In this document: positions 11,322 to 24,785 of the stretch, one piece after another
Numbering within the stretch: the stretch's first letter is position 1
Layout: every line of letters starts with the position of its first letter
From: Amaurobius ferox
Taxonomy: Eukaryota > Arthropoda > Arachnida > Araneae > Amaurobiidae
Assembly: GCA_951213105.1 (NCBI GenBank)
Contig: OX578146.1
Location: 52,036,775 to 52,100,774, forward strand
Direction: 5' to 3'
DNA: 64,000 bases
Translations under genes and position numbers: made by a program
The notes under the pieces: model-generated
Database searches by the model: none
Told to the model about the DNA's origin: nothing
The model's input: the letters and a program-made list of their open reading frames with translations, nothing else

Positions 11322-13793
11322 ACTAGCAGCATACTCGTTCTTCGTACGGAGTATATAATATAAAGAAACTTAAAATTCACAATCATGTGCAAATTCCTAT
11401 AGTATACTAAATGACATTTTTAATAAAAATATCCTGCTAAAATATTTAACATAATGCTCCTAAAAAGAAGTTAAGGAATGTCTGTTCTCGCTATTCAAAA
11501 TTATCTTCACGGGCAGATCTGAAGAATAAAACATCCTGGCCTCTTTTGTAAGCAAGTTTACAAAAAATATGGAATTGAATCAATATATGCAAAATAAGAG
11601 CGTTGAAATTGTATGGGACCCGTACTACTTATATACGCGAATATTAGAAGATATAACCTGCATTAGTAGATTCCATGTATAAATTGAAAATATCAATAAA
11701 TCCGTAATCTTTAAATCAAAAAGCAGTAATTGATTCCAATATGTGCCGAAATGAAAATGCTAAAATTATATGAGAAGATATATCCGTAGTACTTATAATG
11801 TCGTAGATTAGAAGATATATCCTAATGTTAGTAAAAGATTACCCGTATTATAATATGAGTCTTAAATATCTTTCCCAAAATAAAACAGATTAATTAATAA
11901 ATTAAAATATAAATAATCCCCGTAATCTTCATACCAGAAGGCCTTACTTGATTCCAATATATGCCGATATATGTCAAAATATATGCCAATATACTGTACT
12001 ATTTATATTCTCAGAGATTAGAAGATATAGCCGTGCATTTGTAGATTACTCGTACAACGTACAATATATGAGTTTCAACCATTTTTGCCGCAATAAAACA
12101 ATGGCATAAGAAATTGAAAATATCAATAATCTCTGAATCAATAATCCCCGAAAACATCAATAATAATAATGTTTAAATCTGAAGATCGTAACTGATATTA
12201 ACCAATCAAAAATATGATGGCAATGAAATCTATTTTATATACATATCTTCGTTATTAAAATCGGAAAATATTTAATAAAAATCTTCTTCCTCATAAACAC
12301 ACTGGATTTAAATCCGTTGTTAAGCGACATGTTATGATTTGCTTCAAATAAATTAGTGGTCAAAATATCGTCTGAATAATGCGATCTCTAATGAAGGTTT
12401 GGCGGCATTTAAAAAAATCGCCAAATTTATCGCCAAGTGGGACTGTAGTACTGACAGTCCCACTTGGCGATAAATTGACGAACCATCATCAAAATATTAT
12501 CCCCTAAAAAAACACAATTTCATTTATTTAGCGCAATTTTATCAATTTCAAGATATTTTTATGGATTTACAAACATTTTTATCAATTTGGTGATATTTTA
12601 AAAATTCGCTAAATGTGTTACTAAGACGGTTGGACTGACAGATAAATGCTAACGAAACACCAGTTCAGTACTTTCTTCTAGGAAAACAAAATTAATTTCA
12701 TGTATTTACATCGTTTTTATCAATTTGGAGACATTCCAATCAATTTGGCAACGTTTAAGAAATTTGCCAAGTTAGCGATATCCAGCCAAATTCGTAGCTC
12801 TGAATTTGCAGATCTGAATAAAATATCGTTTTCCAGTTTGTATATAATAAATGAAAACACTAAAATATTATTAGAAGATATACCCGTTCCACTCTTTTTC
12901 TGTTTCAACAATCGGATAAATGAATTTATTGGGTAGACAGAGTATATGAGTTTATTAGCTAAACACAATATATAAGCTTGAAACACCTTTGCCAAAATAA
13001 ATGAAAGTGATGTACGCAGTTCACAATTAATATAATTAAAAGAAAAATCAAACCGTTTTTTTCTAAAATATATTTTTATATCCATTTATTTATTATTAAA
13101 ATCGAAAAAAAAATAATAATCATTAACAAACACATTTAATTTTATTAAGTTGCCCAGCAACATGATATAAGATAGAATCTTCTTCATAAAATGCGAAATT
13201 AAGTAACCATTTTGATTTCTTTATACTTTTCATCGTTGAGTAAAAGTTTGTGAAAAATATAAGCCATGGAGGTAGATTTTTCCATTTAAATTCATGTTTC
13301 AAGCAATTCATGCTTTCAGATAGTGACTAATTAGCGCAAAAAATCTCCACCAAACTCAGAAATAAAGTTTTATTTCTCTTTGACGTTTTAAACAAACGAT
13401 TTTCATCCTTTCCGTTTAGATAAACCACGGAGATAAAGAGTAGAACTCCTAGAAAAAAGTTCCGTTTTTCATTAATATCTCGACAATCCCTGGTCTTAGA
13501 AACCCAAAACTTGGACAACATTTATGCGGGGCTATTTCAAGGCTACCCACAAAATTTGATTTAATTCTGTTCAGCCGTTCTCTCGTGATAATGAGACAAA
13601 CGAAAGTTTCGTGTTTTACTAATATCTCGAGACCTACTAGTTGTAAAAATTCCAAACATAAAGTAAATTTTAAGTGGGGCTATTTCCAGACTACCCACAA
13701 AATTTCATCAAATTCGGTTCAGCCGGTCTGTCGTGATGATGGGACAAACAGACAGACAGACAGACAGACAGATTTTCAATTTTATATATATAG
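11322..13793 (+). mobile_element. Family C array, unit 1 (2.47 kb)
   Basis: The unit starts ACTAGCAGCATACTCGTTCT with a small hairpin around the CGTACGG core, and ends with the core GTTCAGCCGGTCTGTCGTGA, a (CAGA)n tract (about 13746-13772) and an AT-rich tail ending TATATAG. It is more diverged from units 2 and 3 than they are from each other, and it lacks their second internal head. Its AT-rich interior has repeated GAAGATATACCCGT-type phrases and a perfect 23 bp-arm hairpin at 12424-12476. No coding capacity. Confidence 0.85.
12424..12476. repeat. Perfect 23 bp hairpin within family C
   Basis: AATTTATCGCCAAGTGGGAC plus TGT forms the left arm (12424-12446). Its exact inverse complement occupies 12454-12476, with a 7-base loop AGTACTG. 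The corresponding positions in units 2 and 3 (about 14905-14957 and 18323-18375) keep the fold with mismatches. The arms contain the TGGCGA motif that is also repeated in family A. Confidence 0.95.
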
Positions 13794-16700
13794 ACTAGCA
13801 GCATACCCGTTCTTCGTACGGAGTATATAATATAAAGAAACTTGAAATTCATAATCATGCCCAAATTCTTATAGTATACTAAATGACATGTTTAATCAAA
13901 ATATTCTGTTAAAATATTTAATATAATGCTCCTAAAAAGAAGTTTAAGAATATCTGTTCTCGCTATATAAAATTATCTTCATGGACATATCTGAAGAATA
14001 AAACATCTTGGACCCCTTATGTAAGCAAATATAAAAAAAATATGGAATTGAATCAATATATGCAAAATAAAAGCGTTAAAATTGTATGGGACCCGTACTA
14101 ATTATATACGCGAATATTAGAAAATATAACCTGCATTAGTAGATTACATGTATAAATTGAAAATACCAATAAACCCGTAATCTTTAAATCTGAAGACAGT
14201 CATTTATTCCAATATATGCCAAAATTAAAGTGCTAAAATTATATGGGAAGATATACACGTACTACTTATAATGTCCGATTATTAGTAGAAGATTACCCGT
14301 TTTGCAATTTGAGTCTCAAATGTTTTTTGGTAAAATACAACAGACGACATAATAAATTGAATATATAATTAATCCCCTTAATCTTCATACCAGAAGACTG
14401 TACTTGATTCCAATATATATGCCAATATATGTCAAAATATATGCCAATATACCTGTACTACTTATATTCTCGTAGGTTAGAAAATATACCCGTGCATTCC
14501 TAGAAGATTACTCGTTCAACGTACAATATGCGTGTGTCAGCAATTTTTGCCGCAATAAAACAATGGCGTAATAACTTAAAAATATCAATAATCCCTGAAT
14601 CAATAATTCCGGAAAATATCAATAATAATAATGTTTAAACCTGAAGAGTATAATTGATATTATTCAGTCCAAAATGAAATGGCAATGAAATTTATTTTAT
14701 ATACATATCTTCATTATTCAAATCGGAAAGGATTTAATAAAAATCGTCTGCCGCATAAACACATTGGCTTTAAATCCGTTGCTAAGCGACATGATATCAT
14801 TTGCTTCAAATAAATTGGAAGAAAAAATATCGTCTAAATACTTATATTTCTATGGAACAGTTGGCGACAGTTTCGTCAAATTAGCGACATTTTAAAAAAT
14901 CGCCAAATTTATCGCTAAGTGGGACTGTAGAACTGACAGTTCCACTTTGCGACAAATTGACGAAATATCATCACAATACTATCCCGTAACAAAAAACAAT
15001 TAATATCATTTATGTAGCGCAATTTTATCAATTTCAAGATATTTTTATAGATTTGAAAACATTTTTATTAATTTGGTGACATTTTAAAAATTCGCTAAAT
15101 GTATTACTAAGTAGGATGGTTGGTCTGACAGAGAAATGCTAACCAAACATCATTTCAGTACTCTCTTCTAACAAAACAAAAAAAAATTTCATTGATATGT
15201 AGAAGACCCAAGCCACACGACCAACCCGAAGGTTTATGGCAGCTGTTTGTGTGTCGTTTATATCAATTTGGCGACATTTCCGTCAATTTGGCAAAGTTTA
15301 AGAAAAGTCGTCAAATTAGCGATATCCTTCCAAATTCGTAGCTTTGAATTTGCAGATCTGAATGAAACATTCTTATCCCGTTTCAATATACTAAATGAAA
15401 ACACTACAATTGTATTAGAAGATATACCCGCTCTACTCTTTTTCTGTTTCAACAATCGGCTATATGAATTTATTGGCTAAACACAATATATGAGTTTAGT
15501 AGCTAAATACGATATAAGCTCGAAAACTCTTTGCCAAAATAAATGAAATTGATGTACGCAGTCAGCAATTAATATAATTAAAAGAAAAATCAAACCGTCC
15601 ATTCATAAGATATACTTTTATATCCATTTATCCATTTATTTATTATTTAAATCGAAAAAAAATAATAAAAACATTAACAAACACATTTAATTTAATTGCG
15701 ATGCCGAGCAACATGATATATCCTCCTAAAATGTTAAAATTTATTAACCACTAACAGCACACCTGTTATTCGTACGGAGTGTATAATTTAAAGAAACTTA
15801 AAGTTCGCAATCATGTGCAAATTCTGTTAAAATATTAAATTTATTGCTCCTAAAGAGAAGTTTAAGAATATATGTTCTCACTATGCAAAATTATCTTCAC
15901 GATCAGATCTGAAGAATAAAACATCCTGCCCCCTTTTGTAAGCAAATTTACAGAAGAAAAAATAGGAATTGAATGAAAATATGCAACCTCCTACTAATTA
16001 TATTGTCGCAGATCAGAAAATATGCCAATGTGTTAGTAGAAGATTACCCGTATTACAATATGCGTCTCAAAAATATTTGTCAAAATAAAAGAGATGACGT
16101 AATAAATTGAAAACATCAATAATATCCGTACTCTTTATACCAGAAGGTCGTAATTGATTCCAATATATGCCAATATATATCAAAACATATGTCAATATAC
16201 CTGTACTACTTATATTCTCGTAGATTAAAAGATATACACGTGTATTTGTAGAAGATTCGTAAAACATACAATATATGAGTTTAAACAATTTTTGTCATAA
16301 TAAAATAATTGCATAATAACTTGAAAATATCAATAATCCTTGAATCAATAATCCCCGAAAATATAAATAATAATAATTTTTAAACCTGAAGACCGTAATT
16401 GATATTATCCAGTCAAAAATGCTATAAGAAAAATCAAATCGTTCTTTTCTAAAATATATTTTTATATCCATTTATTTATTATTCAAATCGAAAAAATAAT
16501 TATTAAAATTAACAGACAGATTTGATTTAATTGCGTTTCTGAGTAACATGATATAAGACAGAATCTTATAACATGTTAAATATGTCATGTCTTATAACAT
16601 AAACTGCGAAATTAAATAACGATTTTGATTTCTCTATACTTCTCATTGTTCCGTAAAAGCTTGTTTTAAATAAACCATGAACCATGGAGATAGATTTCCC

Positions 16701-17148
16701 CTTTAAATCATGTTTCAAACAATTCATGTTTTCAGAAAGTGACTAATTAACGCAAAAAATCTCCCATCAAACTCAGAGATTAAATTTTAATTCACTTTCA
16801 AACGATTTTCAAGCTTTTCGTTTGGATAAACCACGGAGTTAGGGAGTAGAACTCCTAGGAAAAAGTTCCGTTTTTCATTAATATCTCGACAACCCCAGGT
16901 CTTAGAAACTCGAAACTTGGACAAAAGTTATGGGGGGATATTTCAAGGCTATTCACCAAATTTCATTAAATTCGGTTTAGCCGTTTTTCCGTGATGATGA
17001 GACAAACGAAAATTTCGTTTTTTACTAATATCTCGAGAACCACTGGTCGTAGAAACTCAAAACACGGATATAATTTTAAGTGGGGCTATTTCTGGGCTAC
17101 CCACAAAATTTCATCAAATTCGGTTCAGCCGTTCTCCCGTGATGGTGT

Positions 17149-17190
<42 letters not shown>

Positions 17191-17211
17191 TTTTCATTTT
17201 TATTTATATAG
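13794..17211 (+). mobile_element. Family C array, unit 2 (3.42 kb)
   Basis: Nearly identical to unit 3 by eye and joined to unit 1 with no spacer at TATATAG|ACTAGCAGC. A second, diverged head (TGTTATTCGTACGGAGTGTA) begins at about 15752, so the unit looks like a truncated copy fused to another copy. The distal end has two core modules (TTCGGTTTAGCCGTTTTTCC about 16970, TTCGGTTCAGCCGTTCTCCC about 17119), then (CAGA)n at about 17156-17190. Open frames inside are chance products. Confidence 0.88.
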
Positions 17212-20200
17212 ACTAGCAGCATACCCGTTCTTCGTACGGAGTATATAATATAAAGAAACTTGAAATTCATAATCATGCCCAAATTCTTATAGTATACTAA
17301 ATGACATGTTTAATCAAAATATTCTGTTAAAATATTTAATATAATGCTCCTAAAAAGAAGTTTAAGAATCTCTGTTCTCGCTATATAAAATTATCTTCAT
17401 GGACATATCTGAAGAATAAAACATCTTGGACCCCTTATGTAAGCAAATATAAAAAAAATATGGAATTGAATCAATATATGCAAAATAAAAGCGTTAAAAT
17501 TGTATGGGACCCGTACTAATTATATACGCGAATATTAGAAAATATAACCTGTATTAGTAGATTACATGTATAAATTGAAAATACCAATAAACCCGTAATC
17601 TTTAAATCTGAAGACAGTCATTTATTCCAATATATGCCAAAATTAAAGTGCTAAAATTATATGGGAAGATATACACGTACTACTTATAATGTCCGATTAT
17701 TAGTAGAAGATTACCCGTTTTGCAATTTGAGTCTCAAATGTTTTTTGGTAAAATACAACAGACGACATAATAAATTGAATATATAATTAATCCCCTTAAT
17801 CTTCATACCAGAAGACTGTACTTGATTCCAATATATATGCCAATATATGTCAAAGTATATGCCAATATACCTGTACTACTTATATTCTCGTAGGTTAGAA
17901 GATATACCCGTGCATTCCTAGAAGATTACTCGTACAACGTACAATATGCGTGTGTCAGCAATTTTTGCCGCAATAAAACAATGGCGTAATAACTTAAAAA
18001 TATCAATAATCCCTGAAACAATAATTCCGGAAAATATCAATAATAATAATGTTTAAACCTGAAGAGTATAATTGATATTATCCAGTCCAAAATGAAATGG
18101 CAATGAAATTTATTTTATATACATATCTTCATTATTCAAATCGGAAAGGATTTAATAAAAATCGTCTGCCGCATAAACACATTGGATTTAAATCCGTTGC
18201 TAAGCGACATGATATCATTTGCTTCAAATAAATTGGTAGAAAAAATATCGTCTAAATAGTTGCATTTCTGTGGAACATTTGACGACAGTTTCGTCAAATT
18301 AGCGACAATTTAAAAAATCGCTAAATTTATCGCCAAGTGGGACTGTAGAACTGACAGTTCCACTTTGCGACAAATTGACGAAATATCATTACAATACTAT
18401 CCCCTAACAAAAAACAATTAATATCATTTATGTAGCGCAATTTTATCAATTTCAAGATATTTTTATAGATTTGAAAACATTTTTATCAATTTGGTGACAT
18501 TTTAAAAATTCGCTAAATGTATTACTAAGTAGGATGGTTGGTCTGACAGAGAAATGCTAACCAAACATCATTTCAGTACTCTCTTCTAACAAAACAAAAA
18601 AAAATTTCATTGATATGTAGAAGACCCAAGCCACACGACCAACCCAAAGGTTTATGGCAGCTGTTTGTGTGTCGTTTATATCAATTTGGCGACATTTCCG
18701 TCAATTTGGCAAAGTTTAAGAAAAGTTGTCAAATTAGCGATATCCCTCCAAATTCGTAGCTTTGAATTTGCAGATCTGAATGAAACATTCTTATCCCGTT
18801 TCAATATACTAAATGAAAACACTACAATTGTATTAATAGATATACCCGCTCTACTCTTTTTCTGTTTCAACAATCGGCTATATGAATTTATTGGCTAAAC
18901 ACAATATATGAGTTTAGTAGCTAAATACGATATAAGCTTGAAAACTCTTTGCCAAAATAAATGAAATTGATGTACGCAGTCAGCAATTAATATAATTAAA
19001 AGAAAAATCAAACCGTCCATTCATAAGATATACTTTTATACCCATTTATCCATTTATTTATTATTTAAATCGAAAAAAAATAATAAAAACATTAACAAAC
19101 ACATTTAATTTAATCCGTTATTCGTACGGAGTGTATAATTTAAAGAAACTTATAGTTCGCAATCATGTGCAAATTCTGTTAAAATATTAAATTTATTGCT
19201 CCTAAAGAGAAGTTTAAGAATATATGTTCTCACTATGCAAAATTATCTTCACGATCAGATCTGAAGAATAAAACATCCTGCCCCCTATTGTAAGCAAATT
19301 TACAGAAGAAAAAATAGGAATTGAATGAATATATGAATATTGAATGAACCCCGTACTAATTATATTGTCGCAGATCAGAAAATATGCCAATGTGTTAGTA
19401 GAAGATTACCCGTATTACAATATGCGTCTCAAAAATATTTGCCAAAATAAAAGAGATGACGTAATAAATTGAAAACATCAATAATATCCGTACTCTTTAT
19501 ACCAGAAGGTCGTAATTGATTCCAATATATGCCAATATATATCAAAACATATGTCAATATACCTGTACTACTTATATTCTCGTAGATTAAAAGATATACA
19601 CGTGTATTTGTAGAAGATTCGTACAACATACAATATATGAGATTAAACAATTTTTGTCATAATAAAATAATTGCATAATAACTTGAAAATATCAGTAATC
19701 CTTGAATCAATAATCCCCGAAAATATAAATAATAATAATTTTTAAACCTGAAGACCGTAATTGATATTATCCAGTCAAAAATGCTATAAGAAAAATCAAA
19801 TCGTTCTTTTCTAAAATATATTTTTATATCCATTTATTTATTATTCAAATCGAAAAAATAATTATTAAAATTAACAGACAGATTTAATTTAATTGCGTTT
19901 CTGAGTAACATGATATAAGATAGAATCTTATAACATGTTAAATATGTCATGTCTTATAACATAAACAGCGAAATTAAATAACGATTTTGATTTCTCTATA
20001 CTTCTCATTGTTCCGTAAAAGCTTGTTTTTAATAAACCGTGAACCATGGAGATAGAGTTCCCCTTTAAATCATGTTTCAAACAATACATGTTTTCAGAAA
20101 GTGACTAATTAACGCAAACAATCTCCCATCAAACTCAGAGATTAAATTTTAATTCACTTTCAAACGATTTTCAAGCTTTTCGTTTGGATAAACCACGGAG

Positions 20201-20510
20201 TTAGGGAGTAGAACTCCTAGGAAAAAGTTCCGTTTTTCATTAATATCTCGACAACCCCAGGTCTTAGAAACTCGAAACTTGGACAAAATTTATGGGGGGA
20301 TATTTCAAGGCTATCCACCAAATTTCATTAAATTCGGTTCAGCCGTTTTTCCGTGATGATGAGACAAACGAAAATTTCGTTTTTTACTAATATCTCGAGA
20401 ACCACTGGTCGTAGAAACTCAAAACACGGATATGATTTTAAGTGGGGCTATTTCTGGGCTACCCACAAAATTTCATCAAATTCGGTTCAGCCGTTCTCCC
20501 GTGATGGTGT

Positions 20511-20556
<46 letters not shown>

Positions 20557-20577
20557 TTTTCATTTTTATTTATATAG
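17212..20577 (+). mobile_element. Family C array, unit 3 (3.37 kb)
   Basis: Matches unit 2 along its length with sparse substitutions. The main difference is the loss of about 60-65 bases just before the second internal head (about 19113). Its (CAGA)n tract at about 20518-20555 is longer. The right end TATATAG abuts TTTGTTTCGTCG of family H. Confidence 0.88.
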
Positions 20578-23545
20578 ATTTGTTTCGTCGTTTCTGGCGG
20601 TGTATCAAAGTTTATGTATTTACTCTTATTGAAGTCCGACCTCATTTATAATTTTATTTCAACGTTTTGAATGGTGTTATATTAAAGCAAGAAAGATGCA
20701 TAAAGCATTGATTATGAACACTTTCCCACTGCAATGCAGTTTCATTTAAACATCTCTAAAATGCGATACATTCAGTGGTGATATTTTTAAAATTATCACA
20801 ATACTACAATAATTTATTATATTTGAAAATTTAAAAACATGAAGGCAAAAGTACTGTCTAAATCCATGCCTAAAACTTCATCGAAAAGGCAATGCTATAA
20901 AATCGTCTGTTTCTCTATGTAAAATCAATGAATATTGCACTCATGTCACCCATATTCCAGACTCCAGAGCTAAATAATTTTGCGTTAAAAAATCAGCAAT
21001 TCTTATAAATTCACCTTAGAGCTTGATGTGTTTGCATTCTGGATACGTTAAAATTAGGCTTCGTTGTAGAAATAATCAAAGTTTGATGATCATTTAAACT
21101 CAAAAATATTGCAATTGTGTTGGCGCAGAAAATAGATGCACAGAAAATACGCAAAAATAAAGCGGTTTTAGGACGGATACAGAGCACAAAATATAAATTT
21201 AAAAGAGCTTTAAAATTAACGATTTTTACTCTGGGAAAAAAGTTGGATACCATATTTTATTTCGAAGTGGATCACGTGATCTCTTGGACCCGTGATCATG
21301 TGATCTCTTGAAAGTGGGTCACGTGATCCCTAATTTCAAAATTTGGTCCAATAGGGTTCAATGCATTTCATTTTTTCAACCCGGGTTCAATCTAAAAAGA
21401 ATTGGGTGAAATTATTAATTTACATTCCCATATGTCCCACAGACCGTCTCAGCAACATACTAAAATTTCATTTTGATAAAGTCATTTTTACGGCAGTTAT
21501 CGTGCGAATGGACAGACAGACAGAATGAATAAAGTCATAAACGCTTTTCAACTATGTTGTAAAGTAGTTAAAAACGCAAAATTAAACCTTCCATAGCCAC
21601 AGCATTATGCAAACTATTATTTTCCGAGACTTTATTTGAAGAAAAATATCATGTTGCTTAGAAACGGAATTAAATCATATATGTTTATACGGCAGACGAT
21701 TTCTATTTAATCTATACGATTTAAATACAAGAAAGATCAACCATTCATAAAGCATTGATTATGAAACACGCAATTTTATTTAAACATCTCTTAAATGCGA
21801 TAAAATCAGCGGTGATATTTTTTAAATAGTCACAGTACTACAATCATTTATTTTACTAAAAACATGGATGTAAAAGCACTTTCTAACTCCATGCTTAAAA
21901 CTTAATTGAAAAAGGCAATGCTCTAAAATCGTCTGCTTCTCTATGTAAAATCAATAAAAATTTCATTCATAATTGATTGCAATAACCCTGTAATATGTTA
22001 CTTTGTGAATCCCTGTTCATGTGTGTTTATCGTGACTCAATTATTAATTTCGACCCCGCGCAAACCCTTCGTTTCGCATGGCGTCTCATTCTCGACTCTG
22101 TGAGTTAAAACCTTGTCTGAAGATCTGGATGTTTTTTTCACCTTTTTCTCGTTTTAGTGCCACTTAAAAATGTTTGGCTTGTGTATTTCTGGATTGCAGT
22201 TATACATGAGTTATACTTTTATTTGGTAATTTAACGATTTTATTTTGTCTCGGATAATCCGGCCATTCATATGGAAATTTTTGTTTCGTAGTTTCTGGCT
22301 GTGTATCAAAGTTTATGTATTTACTCTTATTGCTTTGCCATTGCTGAAGGACGTTATGAAGTCCGACCTCATTTATAATTTTATTTTAACGTCTTGAAAA
22401 TGGTGTTATATTAAAGCAAGAAAGATGCATAAAGCACTGATTAGGAACACTTTCCAACTGCAATGCAGTTTTATTTAAACATCTCTAAAATGCGATACAT
22501 TCAGCGGTAACATTTTTAAAATTATCACAGTACTACTTTAACTTATTATATTTGAAAATTTAAAACTTCATCGAAGAAAATGAACTTTATTCAAATGACG
22601 TCATTGAAATATAAATCACCTAGTTTAAACATCTCTACAATGCGATACATTCAGCGGTAATATTTTTTTAAATTAACACAATGCTACAATAATTTATTAT
22701 ATTTGAAAAACTAAAACATCATCGAAAAATATGAACTTTATTCAAATGACGTCATTGAAATATAAATCGCTTGGCTCTCTATGAAAAAGCAGTAAATGTT
22801 TCATTCATACACTTTTATTATATTCCTTTCATTCATCACAGTACTACAATAATTTATTTTGCTTAAAAACTTAAAACCATGGAGGTAAAAGTAATTTAAT
22901 TCTATGCTTAAAACCTCATCGAAAAAGTCTGCTATAAAATCGTCTGTTTCTCTGTTGTTGTTGTTGAGACCCAGACCGTCCGACGTACCAGAAAGGTGTA
23001 AGGTAGCTGTTTGGACGGCGGGGAAGTGCCACCCAGTTTAGACCGGAACCCAGTGAGGGAGGCATCCACAGGGACAATACCCTCCTTCCCCTACCACTAA
23101 CCTCTCGGAAGAACTTGCGGACCCACATGTTTAACGTGATCATACTCCGCGTGAATATGGCAGCAGTTTTGGCAGTGGCGGGAATAGAACACGGGCCTAC
23201 CGAGTGTAATTCCTCCCGTTAACCACTGAGCTACCGCACCCGTCTGTTTCTCTGTGTAAAATTAATGAAAGTTTCATTCATATCAGCTATATTGCAGACT
23301 CCAGAGCTAAATAATATTGCGTTAAATAAATTCAGAAATTCATATACAACTCACCTTACAGCTTGATGTGTTTACGTTCTCCATAAGTATAATTTAGGCT
23401 TCGTTGTAGAAATAATCAAAGTTTGATGATCATTTAAACTCAAATATATTCTAATTGCGTTGTTTCAAAATATAGATGCACAGAAATTAAGCAAAAATAA
23501 AGCGGTTTTAGGACGGGTACAACACTAAATATAAATTTAAAAAAA
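20578..23545 (-). repeat. Mosaic of family H and reverse-oriented family D
   Basis: 20578-20680 is the displaced right part of H. Reverse D fragments follow (about 20682-21605, 21728-21960, 22405-23545), recognised by AAGAAAGAT at one end and CAACTATGTTGTAAAGT at the other, with ACGGCAGTTATCGTGCGAAT and CAGACAGACAGA between. A complete H copy lies between them at about 21966-22400. A SINE interrupts the last D piece. No gene found. Confidence 0.75.
22956..23240 (-). mobile_element. tRNA-derived SINE (type 2), apparently full length
   Basis: Perfect 15 bp target-site duplications (CGTCTGTTTCTCTGT at 22941-22955 and 23241-23255) flank a 285 bp insert. On the minus strand it starts GGGTGCGGTAGCTCAGTGG, with an exact A box TAGCTCAGTGG (23223-23233) and a degenerate B box TGTTCTATTCC (23181-23191), and ends in a (CAA)n tail. 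The internal Pol III promoter and tail indicate LINE-mobilised retroposition. A 5'-truncated relative is at 56520-56584. Confidence 0.93.
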
Positions 23546-24612
23546 TCTCATGTGGGCAGCACATGACTTTCCTTATATAATGCAATGAATTTACTACTTT
23601 TACAGTAAAAAAATTTAGATTATTTTTATAGTAGATATATATATATATTTTCCAAGATATTGAATTTTCGTCAATGAGTCGTCATTTTCATTGATTTAGC
23701 GTAATTTTTATCCATTTGGCGAGTTTTTCGTTAATTTATCAACATTTAAAAAAGTTCTACAAAATTCGTCGCCAAAATCTCGCCAAGCGTTATGGACGGA
23801 GAAATAAGTTATTCTTACAGCGGATAAATGACTATTGGCGTTCAAATACAAAACTATTACTCTATATTTTCTCATGAATGGAATGAGCTAGATCCACGAG
23901 AATGATGTCACCCAATTTATCGCATGGTATTATATGCGAAAAGTGAACATGTTTCTCAATAGGAAATATATATATATTTTTTTTATATGACTTTTTGATA
24001 ATTTTTTTGAAAAATGTGCAATATCTCGAGAACGGTTCATGTTAGCGTTCTAAAATTTATGTCAATCGTTTTCTAATGAAAAATTACATAAGAAATGTCT
24101 TTATACGTAACTTTATTAGAGGTTTTGATTTTTTGACGATTTCTTCAAATTTTCACTCGAAAATTTAGGGGGGGGTTCTGAACATTCGATTACGTCTAAA
24201 AACAATAGGCTTCCAGTGTTTACGGATTGTGATTTTGTACCAAATTTCGTTCGAATCGGTCCATTCGTTCGTCAGTTATCGTCTCCACAGACTCACTGAC
24301 ACACACACACACACACAGACATCATTTAGGGATTTCATTTAGGGAGTGCTAAACATTCGATTGCTTATAAAAGCAATAGACTTCCAGTGTTTATTGATTG
24401 TAATTTTTGTACCAAATTTCGTTTGAATCGGTCCATTCTTTCGTCAGTTATCGTCTCCAAAGACTCACTGACACACACACTGACATCACCTTAAGAATGG
24501 TCGATTCGTGATCAAGGATGCTTGAAAGGTGCTCTCCCGTCGAAAACTCGAATTCGAATTTCCGACCCAATCACAATACTTTCCTTATACGTTATTGTAT
24601 ATAAGGAAAGTA
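23546..24612 (-). mobile_element. Family A element copy 5, with internal duplication
   Basis: Complete termini. The segment from GTTCTGAACATTCGATTAC to the CA microsatellite is present twice (about 24174-24320 and 24343-24485), so this copy has two core modules and two short CA tracts. The TGGCGA module is at about 23690-23790. Confidence 0.85.
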
Positions 24613-24678
24613 ACACATTGCTTGATCAATAGTAAGACACCCTTGAATGCAACAATTTCAAAAGTTTAACTACCAGAA

Positions 24679-24684
24679 TTTATT
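24679..24684 (-). promoter_or_regulatory. Candidate poly(A) signal AATAAA
   Basis: AATAAA on the minus strand about 100 bases downstream of the stop codon of the candidate terminal exon at 24786-24949. Its value depends entirely on that exon being real, since AATAAA is common in such AT-rich DNA. Confidence 0.25.
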
Positions 24685-24785
24685 TTAAACTCAGCAACAA
24701 TAGTACATATTTACGTAATACAATAATATGAATGTCCCAAGGCTCAAGTGCTCCGTTATGGCTTGTAATCATTAGCGCTACTCTA

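Noticed and set aside
15247..15480. 77-codon frame duplicated at 18665-18898
   Set aside because: Both lie in tandem C units; conservation reflects recent duplication, and unit 1 has a different, broken version.
11322..20577. CRISPR-like or satellite array
   Set aside because: Unit size of 2.5-3.4 kb with transposon-type ends and a known empty site; not short repeats with spacers.
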